Source of the DNA: CAZRHH01 sp964599885
GTDB taxonomy: Bacteria > Chloroflexota > Dehalococcoidia > DSTF01 > JACRBR01
DNA: 64,000 nt
Direction: 5' to 3'
NCBI GenBank assembly: GCA_964599885.1
Contig: CAZRHH010000012.1
Coordinates: forward strand, 1 to 64,000
Of the stretch, positions 16,210 through 24,378 are shown in pieces. The notes under the pieces are model-generated. The model saw nothing but the letters and a program-made list of their open reading frames with translations. It did not search any database and was not told the DNA's origin. The number at the start of each line of letters is the position of its first letter. Position 1 is the first letter of the stretch. A program made the position numbers and the translations under genes.

Positions 16210-17544
16210 ATGCTTGAAGCTCTCTCAGACAAGCTGTCCGGCGTTTTCCAGAAGCTTGGCTCCCACGGCACCATCACCGAAAAAGACCTCGACGAAGCGA
16301 TGCGCGAGGTCCGCATCGCGCTGCTCGAAGCGGACGTCAACTTCAAGGTCGTGCGCGAGTTCATCAAGACGGTGCGCGAACGCGCGCTCGGCTCTGAGGT
16401 GCTGCAGAGCCTGACCGGCCCGCAGCAGGTGATCGGCATCGTCAACGAGGAGCTGATCAATATCCTCGGCGGCGCGCCATCGACATTGCAGATGGCATCG
16501 AAGCCGCCGACGGTGCTGATGCTCGTCGGCCTCAAGGGCTCCGGCAAGACGACGACGGCCGCGAAGCTGGCGCTTCACATGCGCAAGCAGGGCGCGCGAC
16601 CGCTGCTCGTCGCCGCCGACCCATACCGAATGGCCGCGGGCGAGCAGCTCAAGGCGCTGGGCAAGCAACTCAGCATGCCGGTGTTCGATGGTACCGAGGG
16701 GCAGACGCTGCCCGAACTGTGTACCGCATCACTGAAAGAAGCGACGCGGCAGGGCGCGACGGTGGTGATCGTCGATACCGCCGGCCGCTCGACGATCGAC
16801 GGCGACATGATGTCCGAAGTGTCGGCGATGAGCGCCGCGCTGACACCGAACGAAACGTTCCTCGTGCTCGACGCGATGACCGGACAAGAAGCCGTCAACG
16901 TGGCGCAGGAGTTCCACAACCAGCTCAACGTCACCGGCATCATCGTTTCGAAGATGGACGGCGACGCGCGTGGTGGCGCCGTGCTGTCGATCCGCGCCGT
17001 CACCGGACTGCCGGTGAAGTTCATCGGGACCGGCGAGAAGGCCGACGCGCTGGAGCCGTTCTTCCCGGACCGCTTCGCCTCGCGCATCCTCGGCATGGGC
17101 GACATGGTCGGCCTGATCGAACGCGCGAAGGATGCGATCAGCGAGCAGGACGTCGCCGCGATCGAGAAAAAGATGAAGTCGAAGAGCCTCGATCTCGAGG
17201 ACTTCCTGATGCAGTTTCAGCGCATCAAGAAGATGGGCCCGATGAACCAGCTCGTCGACATGATCCCCGGGATGGGCAACATCAAGCGCCAGATGAAGGT
17301 CGACAGCCTCGATGACAGCTTCTGGAACAAGGCAGAGGCCGTCGTGTACTCTATGACGCCGGAGGAACGCAAGCGCCCGGAGATCATCAACGGCAGCCGC
17401 CGCAAGCGGATCGCCGCGGGCAGCGGCACGACGCCGCAGGAAGTCAATCAACTGCTCAATCAATGGAAAGAGGCGAAGAAGATCATGCAATCCTTCGCCG
17501 GTGGCAATCGCTCAGGATTCCTGAACATGTTCGGGGGAAGGTAA
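16210..17544 (+). CDS. ffh: Signal recognition particle protein Ffh
   Basis: A 444-aa SRP GTPase (SRP54). N domain 1-90; G domain with P-loop GLKGSGKTTTAAK (about 103-115), G3 DTAGRS, and G4 SKMDGDARGG in place of the usual TKLDGDARGG; methionine-rich M domain from about 300, with RRKRIAAGSGTTPQEVNQLL that binds SRP RNA and signal peptides. The G2-region motif reads DPYRMAAGEQL where D-x-YRPAAxxQL is usual, so the conserved Pro is Met. It binds nascent signal sequences and targets them to FtsY and SecYEG. It starts the ffh-rpsP-khpA-rimM cluster; only 4 bp separate it from rpsP. Confidence 0.97.
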   Translation: MLEALSDKLSGVFQKLGSHGTITEKDLDEAMREVRIALLEADVNFKVVREFIKTVRERALGSEVLQSLTGPQQVIGIVNEELINILGGAPSTLQMASKPPTVLMLVGLKGSGKTTTAAKLALHMRKQGARPLLVAADPYRMAAGEQLKALGKQLSMPVFDGTEGQTLPELCTASLKEATRQGATVVIVDTAGRSTIDGDMMSEVSAMSAALTPNETFLVLDAMTGQEAVNVAQEFHNQLNVTGIIVSKMDGDARGGAVLSIRAVTGLPVKFIGTGEKADALEPFFPDRFASRILGMGDMVGLIERAKDAISEQDVAAIEKKMKSKSLDLEDFLMQFQRIKKMGPMNQLVDMIPGMGNIKRQMKVDSLDDSFWNKAEAVVYSMTPEERKRPEIINGSRRKRIAAGSGTTPQEVNQLLNQWKEAKKIMQSFAGGNRSGFLNMFGGR

Positions 17545-17548
17545 CACC

Positions 17549-17992
17549 ATGCTACGCATCCGTCTTCGGCGCGTCGGTAAGAAGAAGCAGCCGCAATACC
17601 GGCTCGTCATCGCCGACTCCCACGCACCGCGCGATGGCGCGTTCATCGAGACCGTCGGCACGTACAACCCGCTGACCGATCCGGCGACGATCACGCTCAA
17701 GGAAGACAGCATCAAGGGCTGGCTGAGCAAGGGCGCCGTGCCGTCCGAGCGCGCCGTGAAGATTCTCGCCAGCCAGGGTCTCGTGCCGGCGCCCGTCTAC
17801 GCGCCGAAGGCGAAGAAGGCCAAGCCCGAAGCCGAGGCCGCAGCACCGGCGGCGGCAGCAGCCGCCGCACCGGCGAAGGCCGAGAAGCCGGCTGATGACG
17901 CGCCTGCGGCAGAAGCGCCCGCTGACGAACCGGCGGCCGAAGCAGCTCCGGCAGAAGAAGCGCCCGCCGAAGCCGCCACCGACGAAGCCTAG
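17549..17992 (+). CDS. rpsP: 30S ribosomal protein S16 with long acidic Ala-rich tail
   Basis: The first ~85 residues are canonical S16 (MLRIRLRRVGKKKQPQYRLV, then SHAPRDGAFIETVGTYNP). S16 is normally 80-100 aa; here a ~60-residue Ala/Glu/Pro/Lys tail brings it to 147 aa. The tail is low complexity and probably disordered, at the ribosome surface. ATG at 17549, 4 nt after ffh. The order ffh-rpsP-khpA-rimM is the common one in Gram-positive-like bacteria. Confidence 0.96.
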   Translation: MLRIRLRRVGKKKQPQYRLVIADSHAPRDGAFIETVGTYNPLTDPATITLKEDSIKGWLSKGAVPSERAVKILASQGLVPAPVYAPKAKKAKPEAEAAAPAAAAAAAPAKAEKPADDAPAAEAPADEPAAEAAPAEEAPAEAATDEA

Positions 17993-17998
17993 GCCGCG

Positions 17999-18229
17999 AT
18001 GAAAGAGCTGATCGAGTACATCGCGAAAGCGCTCGTCGATTCACCTGATGACGTGAAGGTGACGCAGGAAGAAGAGCGCGGACGCGTCGTCATCCGCCTG
18101 CACGTCGCCGAAGACGACTACGGCAAAGTGATCGGCAAGGGCGGCCGCATCGCGCAGTCGATGCGCGCGTTGCTCAAGGTCGCCGCGGTCCGCAGCGAAG
18201 AGTACGCGTCGCTCGAGATCGGCGACTAA
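17999..18229 (+). CDS. khpA: KH-domain RNA-binding protein KhpA
   Basis: A 76-aa protein made of a single KH domain, the normal KhpA length. The RNA-contacting GxxG loop is GKGG in DYGKVIGKGGRIAQSMRALL (about residues 40-59). KhpA usually partners KhpB/EloR in regulating cell elongation and binds many RNAs. It sits 6 nt after rpsP and 6 nt before rimM, a conserved neighbourhood linking it to ribosome biogenesis. Confidence 0.92.
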   Translation: MKELIEYIAKALVDSPDDVKVTQEEERGRVVIRLHVAEDDYGKVIGKGGRIAQSMRALLKVAAVRSEEYASLEIGD

Positions 18230-18235
18230 GCGCCG

Positions 18236-18892
18236 GTGCCCCGCGCCCGCCCGCCACGCCCGCGCCGCAGCGCCTCCACAGCAGCCAAGCCCGCAAGCGA
18301 TGCCGCATCGACGCCAGCCGGCGCATCGAGCGACGCGGTTGCACCTGCACCGCCGACCTCATCCGCGACACCGCCACGCAGAAGGCCGCAAGCCGAGCCC
18401 GACGCCGGCTACGTCGCCGTCGGCCGCGTGCTGGGGCCGTTTGGGCTGAAGGGCGAACTGAAGGTCCAGAGCCTCACCGACAACGACGCCCGCTTCGCTC
18501 CCAAATCAAAACTCTGGGCCGGACAGCAACCGGTCAGCGTCGCCACGTCGCGGTTCGCGCAGGGGCTCGTGTACGTCACGCTCAAGGGCTTCACCGACCG
18601 CGACTCCACGGATCAGTTTCGGCACGCGATGCTGCAGATCCCCGAAGACGCGCTGCCGCCGCTCGAAGAGGGCGAGTACTATCGCTTCCAGCTCATCGGC
18701 CTCGACGTGGTCGACCGCGAAGGCGCCTCGCTCGGCACACTCGCCGAGATCATCGAGACCGGCGCCAACGACGTGTACCGCGTCCACCCGCCGGAGGGCG
18801 CCGACGTGCTGCTCGCGGCGCTGCATGATGTGATTGTGAGCATCGATCTGGCGGCGCGGCGGATGGTGGTGGATCCGCCGGCGTGGCGGTGA
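18236..18892 (+). CDS. rimM: Ribosome maturation factor RimM with N-terminal extension
   Basis: The RimM core starts near residue 60 (YVAVGRVLGPFGLKGELKV), followed by the PRC-barrel half (GEYYRFQLIGLDVVDREGASLG and GANDVYRV). RimM assists 30S head assembly through S19. The first ~58 residues are Ala/Pro/Arg-rich and unlike RimM. I kept the GTG at 18236 because it lies 6 nt after khpA and no other start occurs before the core. In most genomes trmD and rplS follow; here an unrelated gene follows after 58 bp. Confidence 0.92.
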   Translation: MPRARPPRPRRSASTAAKPASDAASTPAGASSDAVAPAPPTSSATPPRRRPQAEPDAGYVAVGRVLGPFGLKGELKVQSLTDNDARFAPKSKLWAGQQPVSVATSRFAQGLVYVTLKGFTDRDSTDQFRHAMLQIPEDALPPLEEGEYYRFQLIGLDVVDREGASLGTLAEIIETGANDVYRVHPPEGADVLLAALHDVIVSIDLAARRMVVDPPAWR

Positions 18893-18950
18893 GGGGGTCG
18901 TCAGTCGCTTCATTCCTCGGGTAGAGTATCTAGCGATCTAAGGCTGAAAC

Positions 18951-20033
18951 ATGACCTTGACCCTGACGTACCTCACACGCGATTACATTGTGCAGGCAGC
19001 CGACCGGCTCCTCACGAGGGGCGGTACGGAGTTCGACCCGAGCGCGAACAAGATCGTACTCCTCTCCGCCAGGGATGGAATCGCTTCGATCGTCTATTCC
19101 GGAACCGCCTACATGGGAGATCAGCCCACTGACAATTGGATCGCGGACACTCTCCGGAGCGCGATTGACGCAGAATTCGACTTTCCCCGGCGAAGCGGAG
19201 TGCGCCTCGGCTTGACCGTCAACTCAGCAATGATCTCCTTACGGGACGCGATGTCGGCGACGTGTCCTGAGATTGCTCGCGAGACGAAGCATTTCGAACT
19301 ATCCATCTTCGTGGCAGGGTGGCAGACCAGTGGGAGGCGGATCTGTCCTGTGGTTTTCAAACTTCGATCATCGGCGCGAAACAAGCCTCCGTGGGTCGCG
19401 CTATTCGCGGCGAAGCCTCGCGACTGGTGCAGCGATGCCCCTCGGAGTGTGCACTCGTTGCCGACGTTCCCCCAGCATCGAGCGTCGATCAACGAACTTT
19501 GCGCTCGCCTTACGCCGACCTTAAGTCGAGCGCAAGCAGCAAGTCATATCAGCCAAACTATCGCCGACATCTCTACCGCCAACCCTCTTGTCGGCCCGAA
19601 CGTCCAATACGTTGTCCTCCCGCGAAAGACCGACGAAGCAGTCGAGGTCCACTATGCCCCCGCATCTGACACTCCATCCTTTACGGATGGAGTGTCTCAA
19701 CACCCGGCGTCCTACACGCCTTGGATTATCGGGTCGAGCGGATCCTTTTCACCGAGCGTCGTCGCCGGGAGCGACGCCGGGCTTGGCCTGGACACACGCT
19801 GGTTCTCATTTCATGCGCCGTCCCCCGTCGAGGAACGCTCCGGTGGATGGGAACTGACGTCTGCTTACGCATCGATGAAGCGCCCAAATCGAGACGGGGT
19901 GAGGGAAAAGCCAAGAGAACCGAGTTCTCTACCGTTGGCAGCGGAGCCCAGGGCGGGACACCAATGGGTCAATGGGCGCTACGAGCCAATCCCGGCGAAA
20001 GATGACGACACATCAACGCGAGCCAATGTTTGA
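18951..20033 (+). CDS. Putative proteasome-like Ntn-hydrolase (standalone, HslV-type start)
   Basis: A 360-aa protein not matching the standard proteasome or HslV annotations, but its N-terminus has the beta-subunit pattern. If Met1 is removed, Thr2 becomes Thr1, Asp18 (in VQAADRLLT) becomes position 17 and Lys34 (in SANKIVLL) becomes position 33: exactly the proteasome Thr1/Asp17/Lys33 set. The following IASIVYSGTAYMGD resembles the strand-plus-SGxAAD segment of beta subunits. Like HslV it needs no propeptide, because Met-Thr is a good methionine-aminopeptidase substrate. The last ~140 residues are Ser/Pro-rich and unrecognised. No HslU-like ATPase is adjacent. Its codon choice looks less GC-biased than its neighbours, which may hint at transfer. 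The fold is inferred. Confidence 0.55.
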   Translation: MTLTLTYLTRDYIVQAADRLLTRGGTEFDPSANKIVLLSARDGIASIVYSGTAYMGDQPTDNWIADTLRSAIDAEFDFPRRSGVRLGLTVNSAMISLRDAMSATCPEIARETKHFELSIFVAGWQTSGRRICPVVFKLRSSARNKPPWVALFAAKPRDWCSDAPRSVHSLPTFPQHRASINELCARLTPTLSRAQAASHISQTIADISTANPLVGPNVQYVVLPRKTDEAVEVHYAPASDTPSFTDGVSQHPASYTPWIIGSSGSFSPSVVAGSDAGLGLDTRWFSFHAPSPVEERSGGWELTSAYASMKRPNRDGVREKPREPSSLPLAAEPRAGHQWVNGRYEPIPAKDDDTSTRANV

Positions 20034-20055
20034 CTAACGCGCTTGCGTTCACCAT

Positions 20056-20226
20056 TCACTTCCCGCGAGCGTGCTTCTTTTCGCTGTGGTGCTTGTTTAC
20101 CGTCGCGGCGGCGATCGCTTTGGCGCGCTTTAGCGGACGGCCATCTTCTAGTGCGCTTTCCTTGATGTGTTCGTACATGCGCTGCTCTTTGTCGCTGACG
20201 CTCGGCAGATGTTGCTTCTTAGGCAT
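20056..20226 (-). CDS. Small conserved basic protein (plasmid-stabilisation-annotated type)
   Basis: A 56-aa, Lys/His-rich protein starting MPKKQHLPSVSDKEQRMYEH, with the pattern EHI..S....G....RA..IAAATVNK. This pattern is shared with a family of very small bacterial proteins often labelled plasmid stabilisation or ChaB-like; their function is unknown. I chose the ATG at 20226 rather than an upstream in-frame start because it begins the conserved part and is preceded by GGAGGTGACGAG. It converges with the Ntn-hydrolase candidate (22 bp apart). Confidence 0.6.
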   Translation of the reverse strand: MPKKQHLPSVSDKEQRMYEHIKESALEDGRPLKRAKAIAAATVNKHHSEKKHARGK

Positions 20227-20327
20227 CTCGTCACCTCCACATAGAAGCGTAGTGGTGCGGAGGTGTAGGTCGCGTAACACGCTGGCGTCTCAACTGTGCA
20301 TTCCGCAGCGCGAACCAATCGCCTCCG

Positions 20328-23300
20328 CTACACCCGCCCGTCGGCGGCGGCGTTCCACCAGCCGAGCAGCGACTCCTCCCAGCGGCTCCAGCGCTCGCGG
20401 CCGGCGAGGATGCTGCTGCCGACGCCCAGCAGCACGAAGCCGGCGATCGCGACGACGACCCAGTTCGGGAGCGCGTTCACAGTGTCGAACAGCACGCGTC
20501 CGGCGATCAGCACCATCGCGACGATCGCGGCGGCCAGCAGCGCGCGGCGGCGCAGGACGATCGCCAGCGTGAAGAAGAGCGCCGCCTCGCTGAGCGCGAT
20601 CACCTGGTAGTGCCAGCCGTACTCGAGTGATTGCAGCAGCGTCGGCCCCATGATCACCGCAGCGCCGATCGCCTCGGCCGCGGGCGCTGCGTCGCTGAGT
20701 TCCGGGATGAGGCGGAACTTCCAGAGCCCCAACAGTCCGAGGAGCAGCAGGTACGCGCCGATCGGGACGGCGTAGGCTTGCGGGTTCTGAGGTGCAGCGA
20801 CGCCGATCTGCAGGAGCAGCGCGACGAGCGCGATCGCCGACGACGGCACGATGAGCCAGCGCTTCGCGGCGAAGTACGCTTCTGCGAGTACGAGTGCGGC
20901 GACGACGGCGACAGCAATCGTTGATGCCTGATACAGCGCGGTCTCGTAGGAACGGGTCGCGCCGACGAATCCGTTCTCCGTCTGTTCGGCGAGGATGACG
21001 AAGCCTGCCGCCGGGGCGGCTGCCGCGAACAGCGCACCGCCGGCAGTGAGCGCCTGCGCCCAGCGTCCGGCGCGCGACGAGGCGAGTCGCCACATCGGTT
21101 CGTCGGTCTGCGTGCGCAGCGCGGCGCCGAGCGCGTAGAGCGCGACGCCGATCATCGCGTACGCGGCCGGAACGCTCGCGAAGTCCACGTCCGCGTACTG
21201 ACGCCACGCGGCTACCGCAGCGAACCCGAACGCGATACTCGGCGCAGCGATGAAGGGCTGGTCTTCGTACACAGCAACGGCGGCGTACAGCACGACGGCG
21301 GCGACCAGCAGGAACGCGAGCATCGCTACGTTCGGTGCTGCGACGAGCGCGGCAAGTACGACGAAGAGCGAGATGACGTACATGTGAGGCGCGAATTCGC
21401 GGAACCGTCCGCGTGCGGCCATGCCGGCGACGGCGAACACGAACGCGAGGCCCATCATCGGCGCTGCGATCCACTCCGATCCGGCGTCGGCGTCGGACAT
21501 GGAGCGGAGCATCATCACAAACGAGATGGCGACGGTGAGCGCGGCCGCGTACACCCAGCCCATCGCCAGCCGCACCGACGCGATGCCCGGAGCGTCGATG
21601 TACGGACGCAACGTGTGCGGAGAGCGGTCGCCGAGCGCGGCGGCGCCGTAGAAGAGCGCCGCTGCGAAGTGCACGACGGCGCCCAGGCGCAACGCATCGA
21701 CGTACGCGCCCTCGAACGCCAGCCAGCCGATCGTCACGGCGACGGCCGCGGTGATGTTGCGCGCACCGGCATCGATCCACGCCGGCGACCAGGCACGGCC
21801 GCTCAGCACGAACAGCAATCCCGCGGCGACGAACGCCATGCCGTAGTACGCGGCGTCTGCGTCGAACGCATATGGCACCGCGACGATCGTGGCCGTCATC
21901 GCCGCGAAGAGCGCGAGCGAACCTTCGCGCGTTCGGCCGCGCGACGCATCGATCGCCAGGAACGCCGCGCAGCAGCCGAGCGCGAGCGGCAAGAACGCTG
22001 CGTACGCAGGCTGATAGTCAGACGACGGCTCCGCGCCGGCGAGCGCGGCGGCGATTGCGAACGCGGCGGTACCAGCGGCCGCGACCTCGCCGAGCGAGAA
22101 GATACTGACGCGCCACGACGGATGCAGCCGGATTGCGCGCGCATCGGGGAGCCAGCGGGCGGTGACGGCAGCGACGAGTGACGGCAACATGATCGCGAAG
22201 GCGTGATATTCGGGGCTGAGGCGCGCGGCGTACACGGCCCCCGCTGCGGCGCCCGTAGCGGCAAGCATGAACCCGATCGCGCCGACTTCCGATTTGCGCG
22301 CGGCATCAATCGCGAACAGCAGCGCAGTCGCGGCGAACGCGATCGGCAGGAACAGGCGGGAATCCAGGACGAGCACGTCGTCACCGGACGCGCTCACGAT
22401 GGCGACGTAGGCGGCGAACGCGCAGCCGATGGCACCCGCGGCGCGCGCGATGAGCATCGCATCGGCGCGCCACGTGGTTGCGAGTCTGGCAGTCCACGCG
22501 GCAGGCGCGCCGGCGAGCACTGTGATCGCAAGCGCCGGAGCGATCAGCCCGAAGGCGTAGTACTCGACGCTCAGATCGAGGCCGTAGACGACGGCGGCGC
22601 CGACGGCAGTCGCGGCGACCGCGACGCCGAGTATCGCTTCGCGCCGCGCGTAGGCAACCGCGTCCAGCGCATAGTAGGCCAGGATCAGCGCGAGGGACTC
22701 GGTAAGAAACCAGCGCGAGTGGATCGCGTACGTTGCGTCGGCACCGATCGCGGCCTGCAGGACGGCATACGCTACCAGAACCGACAGACCCGTCGCGGCG
22801 ACGGCCGCGTAGCGCAGCATTGCCGCGAATTCGGCGGGTAGGCGTGCCTTGAGCGCATCATTGTCGATACGCAGCAGCGCCGCGCCCAGCACCAACGACA
22901 GCACGCCGAAAGCGACCGCGTACGTTTCGCTCGGCAATTCGAGGGCGTAGACGCACGAGACGAGCGCTCCGCTGGCGCCGGCGATCGCCGCGACTCCGGC
23001 AACGGGTACACGCGCAGCAAGCATCGGGATCGCTGCGTACGCTGCGAACGCCGCGAACGACACCGGCAAGAACCAGCGGCTGGACACATCGACGCCGTCA
23101 TCGGCGAACGGCGCGATCACGATCGCGACGGCGATCGCCGCCGCCGCGATGACGTGTGCTTGGTGCACCCAGGCCGACGCCACGCGCTCGCGGAACAGAC
23201 TGGGCGCGACGTTTCCTGCGACGGCCATAAGAATCGCGAGCACGATGAAGCAGAGCGGCGCCCACTCCGCAGGAAGATCAGAGACGATGACGCCGGCGAG

Positions 23301-24107
23301 CACGGCGCTGACGAGCGCACTCCCGGCGCCGAACGCGTACATGCGCCCAATGCCGAGCGAGGCGACCGCCGCATAAAACGCCGCGGTCACGATCGAACCG
23401 CAGAGCCAGAGCGCCTCGGTGCTCAGTTCGCCATCCGCGAATATGTTTCGCGCCGCGACGAAGTTCATCGGAACCAGGACGGCGCCAACGCCGAAGAATA
23501 CGCGTCCGGCCAGCTCGACACGCGGCACGCGCATGCATAGCAGACCCGCCGCCAGAAACGCGGACGTGTAACCAACGAGCAACACCATCTTCAGCACGCC
23601 GCCGACCGCCTGCCCGGAGTACCCGACGTAGATGAGCGCGGCGACAACGGTCAGAAACGCACCGGCAAACAGAAAGAGGTTAGCCTGCTGCTCAGCGAGC
23701 CAGTTCCAGTCAAATTCTTTCGCAGGACGAGCCGGTGGCGCAGGGGGTTGCGGCGCACCCGCTTTGCCCGCGGCGTCGCGCCCTGCCACTTCGGCAACGC
23801 GAGGCGCGGGCGGCGGCAGCGACGCCGTGGCGGGGTCGCGCTCCATAGCCGCGGGGCTCGTCGCCTGCGTTGGGGATTGCAGCGTGCGGAGTTCAGCCTC
23901 GTACTGCGCGCGCAAGCCCGAACGCTGCTCGAGTGTGAGGAGATCGAGCATCGGGGCCCGGCCGACCTCACTCAGCAGAAACGCGATGCCCTCTTCGCGG
24001 CCGGCGGAAGGCGGGCCCAGCGACGACCTGCAGTGCGGGCAGAAACCCGCGCGGTCGTTAACGAGCCGGTTGCAGTTCGGGCAGGAACGGTCGAGCGATG
24101 ACGGCAT
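20328..24107 (-). CDS. Giant zinc-ribbon polytopic membrane protein (SCO7613 C-terminal-domain type)
   Basis: A 1259-aa protein. The N-terminus has a double CxxC zinc ribbon (CPNCNRLVNDRAGFCPHC, residues 9-26). A helical region and a Pro/Ala linker follow (about 90-140), then roughly thirty hydrophobic helices up to the end. The entry into the membrane part (FDWNWLAEQQANLFLFAGAF) and the repeated Ala-rich helices resemble the SCO7613 C-terminal/DUF2157-type membrane proteins of actinobacteria and Chloroflexi. Function unknown. The ATG at 24107 has GAGGAGG at ideal distance. It stands alone, with its 3' end about 100 bp from the small basic gene. Confidence 0.75.
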   Translation of the reverse strand: MPSSLDRSCPNCNRLVNDRAGFCPHCRSSLGPPSAGREEGIAFLLSEVGRAPMLDLLTLEQRSGLRAQYEAELRTLQSPTQATSPAAMERDPATASLPPPAPRVAEVAGRDAAGKAGAPQPPAPPARPAKEFDWNWLAEQQANLFLFAGAFLTVVAALIYVGYSGQAVGGVLKMVLLVGYTSAFLAAGLLCMRVPRVELAGRVFFGVGAVLVPMNFVAARNIFADGELSTEALWLCGSIVTAAFYAAVASLGIGRMYAFGAGSALVSAVLAGVIVSDLPAEWAPLCFIVLAILMAVAGNVAPSLFRERVASAWVHQAHVIAAAAIAVAIVIAPFADDGVDVSSRWFLPVSFAAFAAYAAIPMLAARVPVAGVAAIAGASGALVSCVYALELPSETYAVAFGVLSLVLGAALLRIDNDALKARLPAEFAAMLRYAAVAATGLSVLVAYAVLQAAIGADATYAIHSRWFLTESLALILAYYALDAVAYARREAILGVAVAATAVGAAVVYGLDLSVEYYAFGLIAPALAITVLAGAPAAWTARLATTWRADAMLIARAAGAIGCAFAAYVAIVSASGDDVLVLDSRLFLPIAFAATALLFAIDAARKSEVGAIGFMLAATGAAAGAVYAARLSPEYHAFAIMLPSLVAAVTARWLPDARAIRLHPSWRVSIFSLGEVAAAGTAAFAIAAALAGAEPSSDYQPAYAAFLPLALGCCAAFLAIDASRGRTREGSLALFAAMTATIVAVPYAFDADAAYYGMAFVAAGLLFVLSGRAWSPAWIDAGARNITAAVAVTIGWLAFEGAYVDALRLGAVVHFAAALFYGAAALGDRSPHTLRPYIDAPGIASVRLAMGWVYAAALTVAISFVMMLRSMSDADAGSEWIAAPMMGLAFVFAVAGMAARGRFREFAPHMYVISLFVVLAALVAAPNVAMLAFLLVAAVVLYAAVAVYEDQPFIAAPSIAFGFAAVAAWRQYADVDFASVPAAYAMIGVALYALGAALRTQTDEPMWRLASSRAGRWAQALTAGGALFAAAAPAAGFVILAEQTENGFVGATRSYETALYQASTIAVAVVAALVLAEAYFAAKRWLIVPSSAIALVALLLQIGVAAPQNPQAYAVPIGAYLLLLGLLGLWKFRLIPELSDAAPAAEAIGAAVIMGPTLLQSLEYGWHYQVIALSEAALFFTLAIVLRRRALLAAAIVAMVLIAGRVLFDTVNALPNWVVVAIAGFVLLGVGSSILAGRERWSRWEESLLGWWNAAADGRV

Positions 24108-24197
24108 GACGCCTCCTCAGATGGGTAGAGTATCTGCGTCTCGGTCCGGGGCAGTCAGTGACGAATGGACTACGAGCCGTCGTCGTTGTCACTATCT

Positions 24198-24226
24198 TTG
24201 AACCCCACCACCACCGCCGGTATACT
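24198..24226 (+). promoter_or_regulatory. Strong promoter of tRNA-Ala
   Basis: -35 TTGAAC (24198-24203), 17-nt spacer, -10 TATACT (24221-24226). The tRNA begins 12 nt after the -10, leaving a very short 5' leader. Confidence 0.75.
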
Positions 24227-24237
24227 GCGGCGTCTCT

Positions 24238-24313
24238 GGGGATATAGCTCAATTGGGAGAGCGCTGCGTTCGCAATGCAGAGGTTCGGGGTTCGAGTCCC
24301 CGTATCTCCACCA
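24238..24313 (+). tRNA. tRNA-Ala (anticodon CGC)
   Basis: A 76-nt cloverleaf with encoded CCA. Acceptor arm GGGGATA/TATCTCC, D-arm with AGCTCAATTGGGAGAGC, anticodon stem CTGCG/TGCAG with loop TTCGCAA giving anticodon CGC (codon GCG), T-arm with GGTTCGAGTCC. A terminator-like palindrome follows 14 nt downstream. Confidence 0.95.
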
Positions 24314-24327
24314 GCCGACATACGAAC

Positions 24328-24349
24328 GCCCTCGGTCGCGACCGAGGGC
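24328..24349. terminator. Perfect 22-bp palindrome, bidirectional terminator
   Basis: Ten-base arms GCCCTCGGTC / GACCGAGGGC around a GC centre, placed between tRNA-Ala (plus) and the 3' end of lepB (minus). On the plus strand GTTTCAGTTT follows; on the minus strand GTTCGTATG. The position suggests it ends both transcripts. Confidence 0.75.
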
Positions 24350-24378
24350 GTTTCAGTTTCACAGGATGCGCGTCAGGG

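Noticed and set aside
20290..21780. 496-codon Arg-rich open frame on the minus strand
   Set aside because: Out-of-frame shadow inside the SCO7613-type membrane protein gene; no recognisable fold.
18920..24134. 13-mer GGGTAGAGTATCT occurring at 18920-18932 and 24122-24134
   Set aside because: Only two copies, in different orientations relative to the genes; could be chance or a shared promoter fragment, not enough to call.
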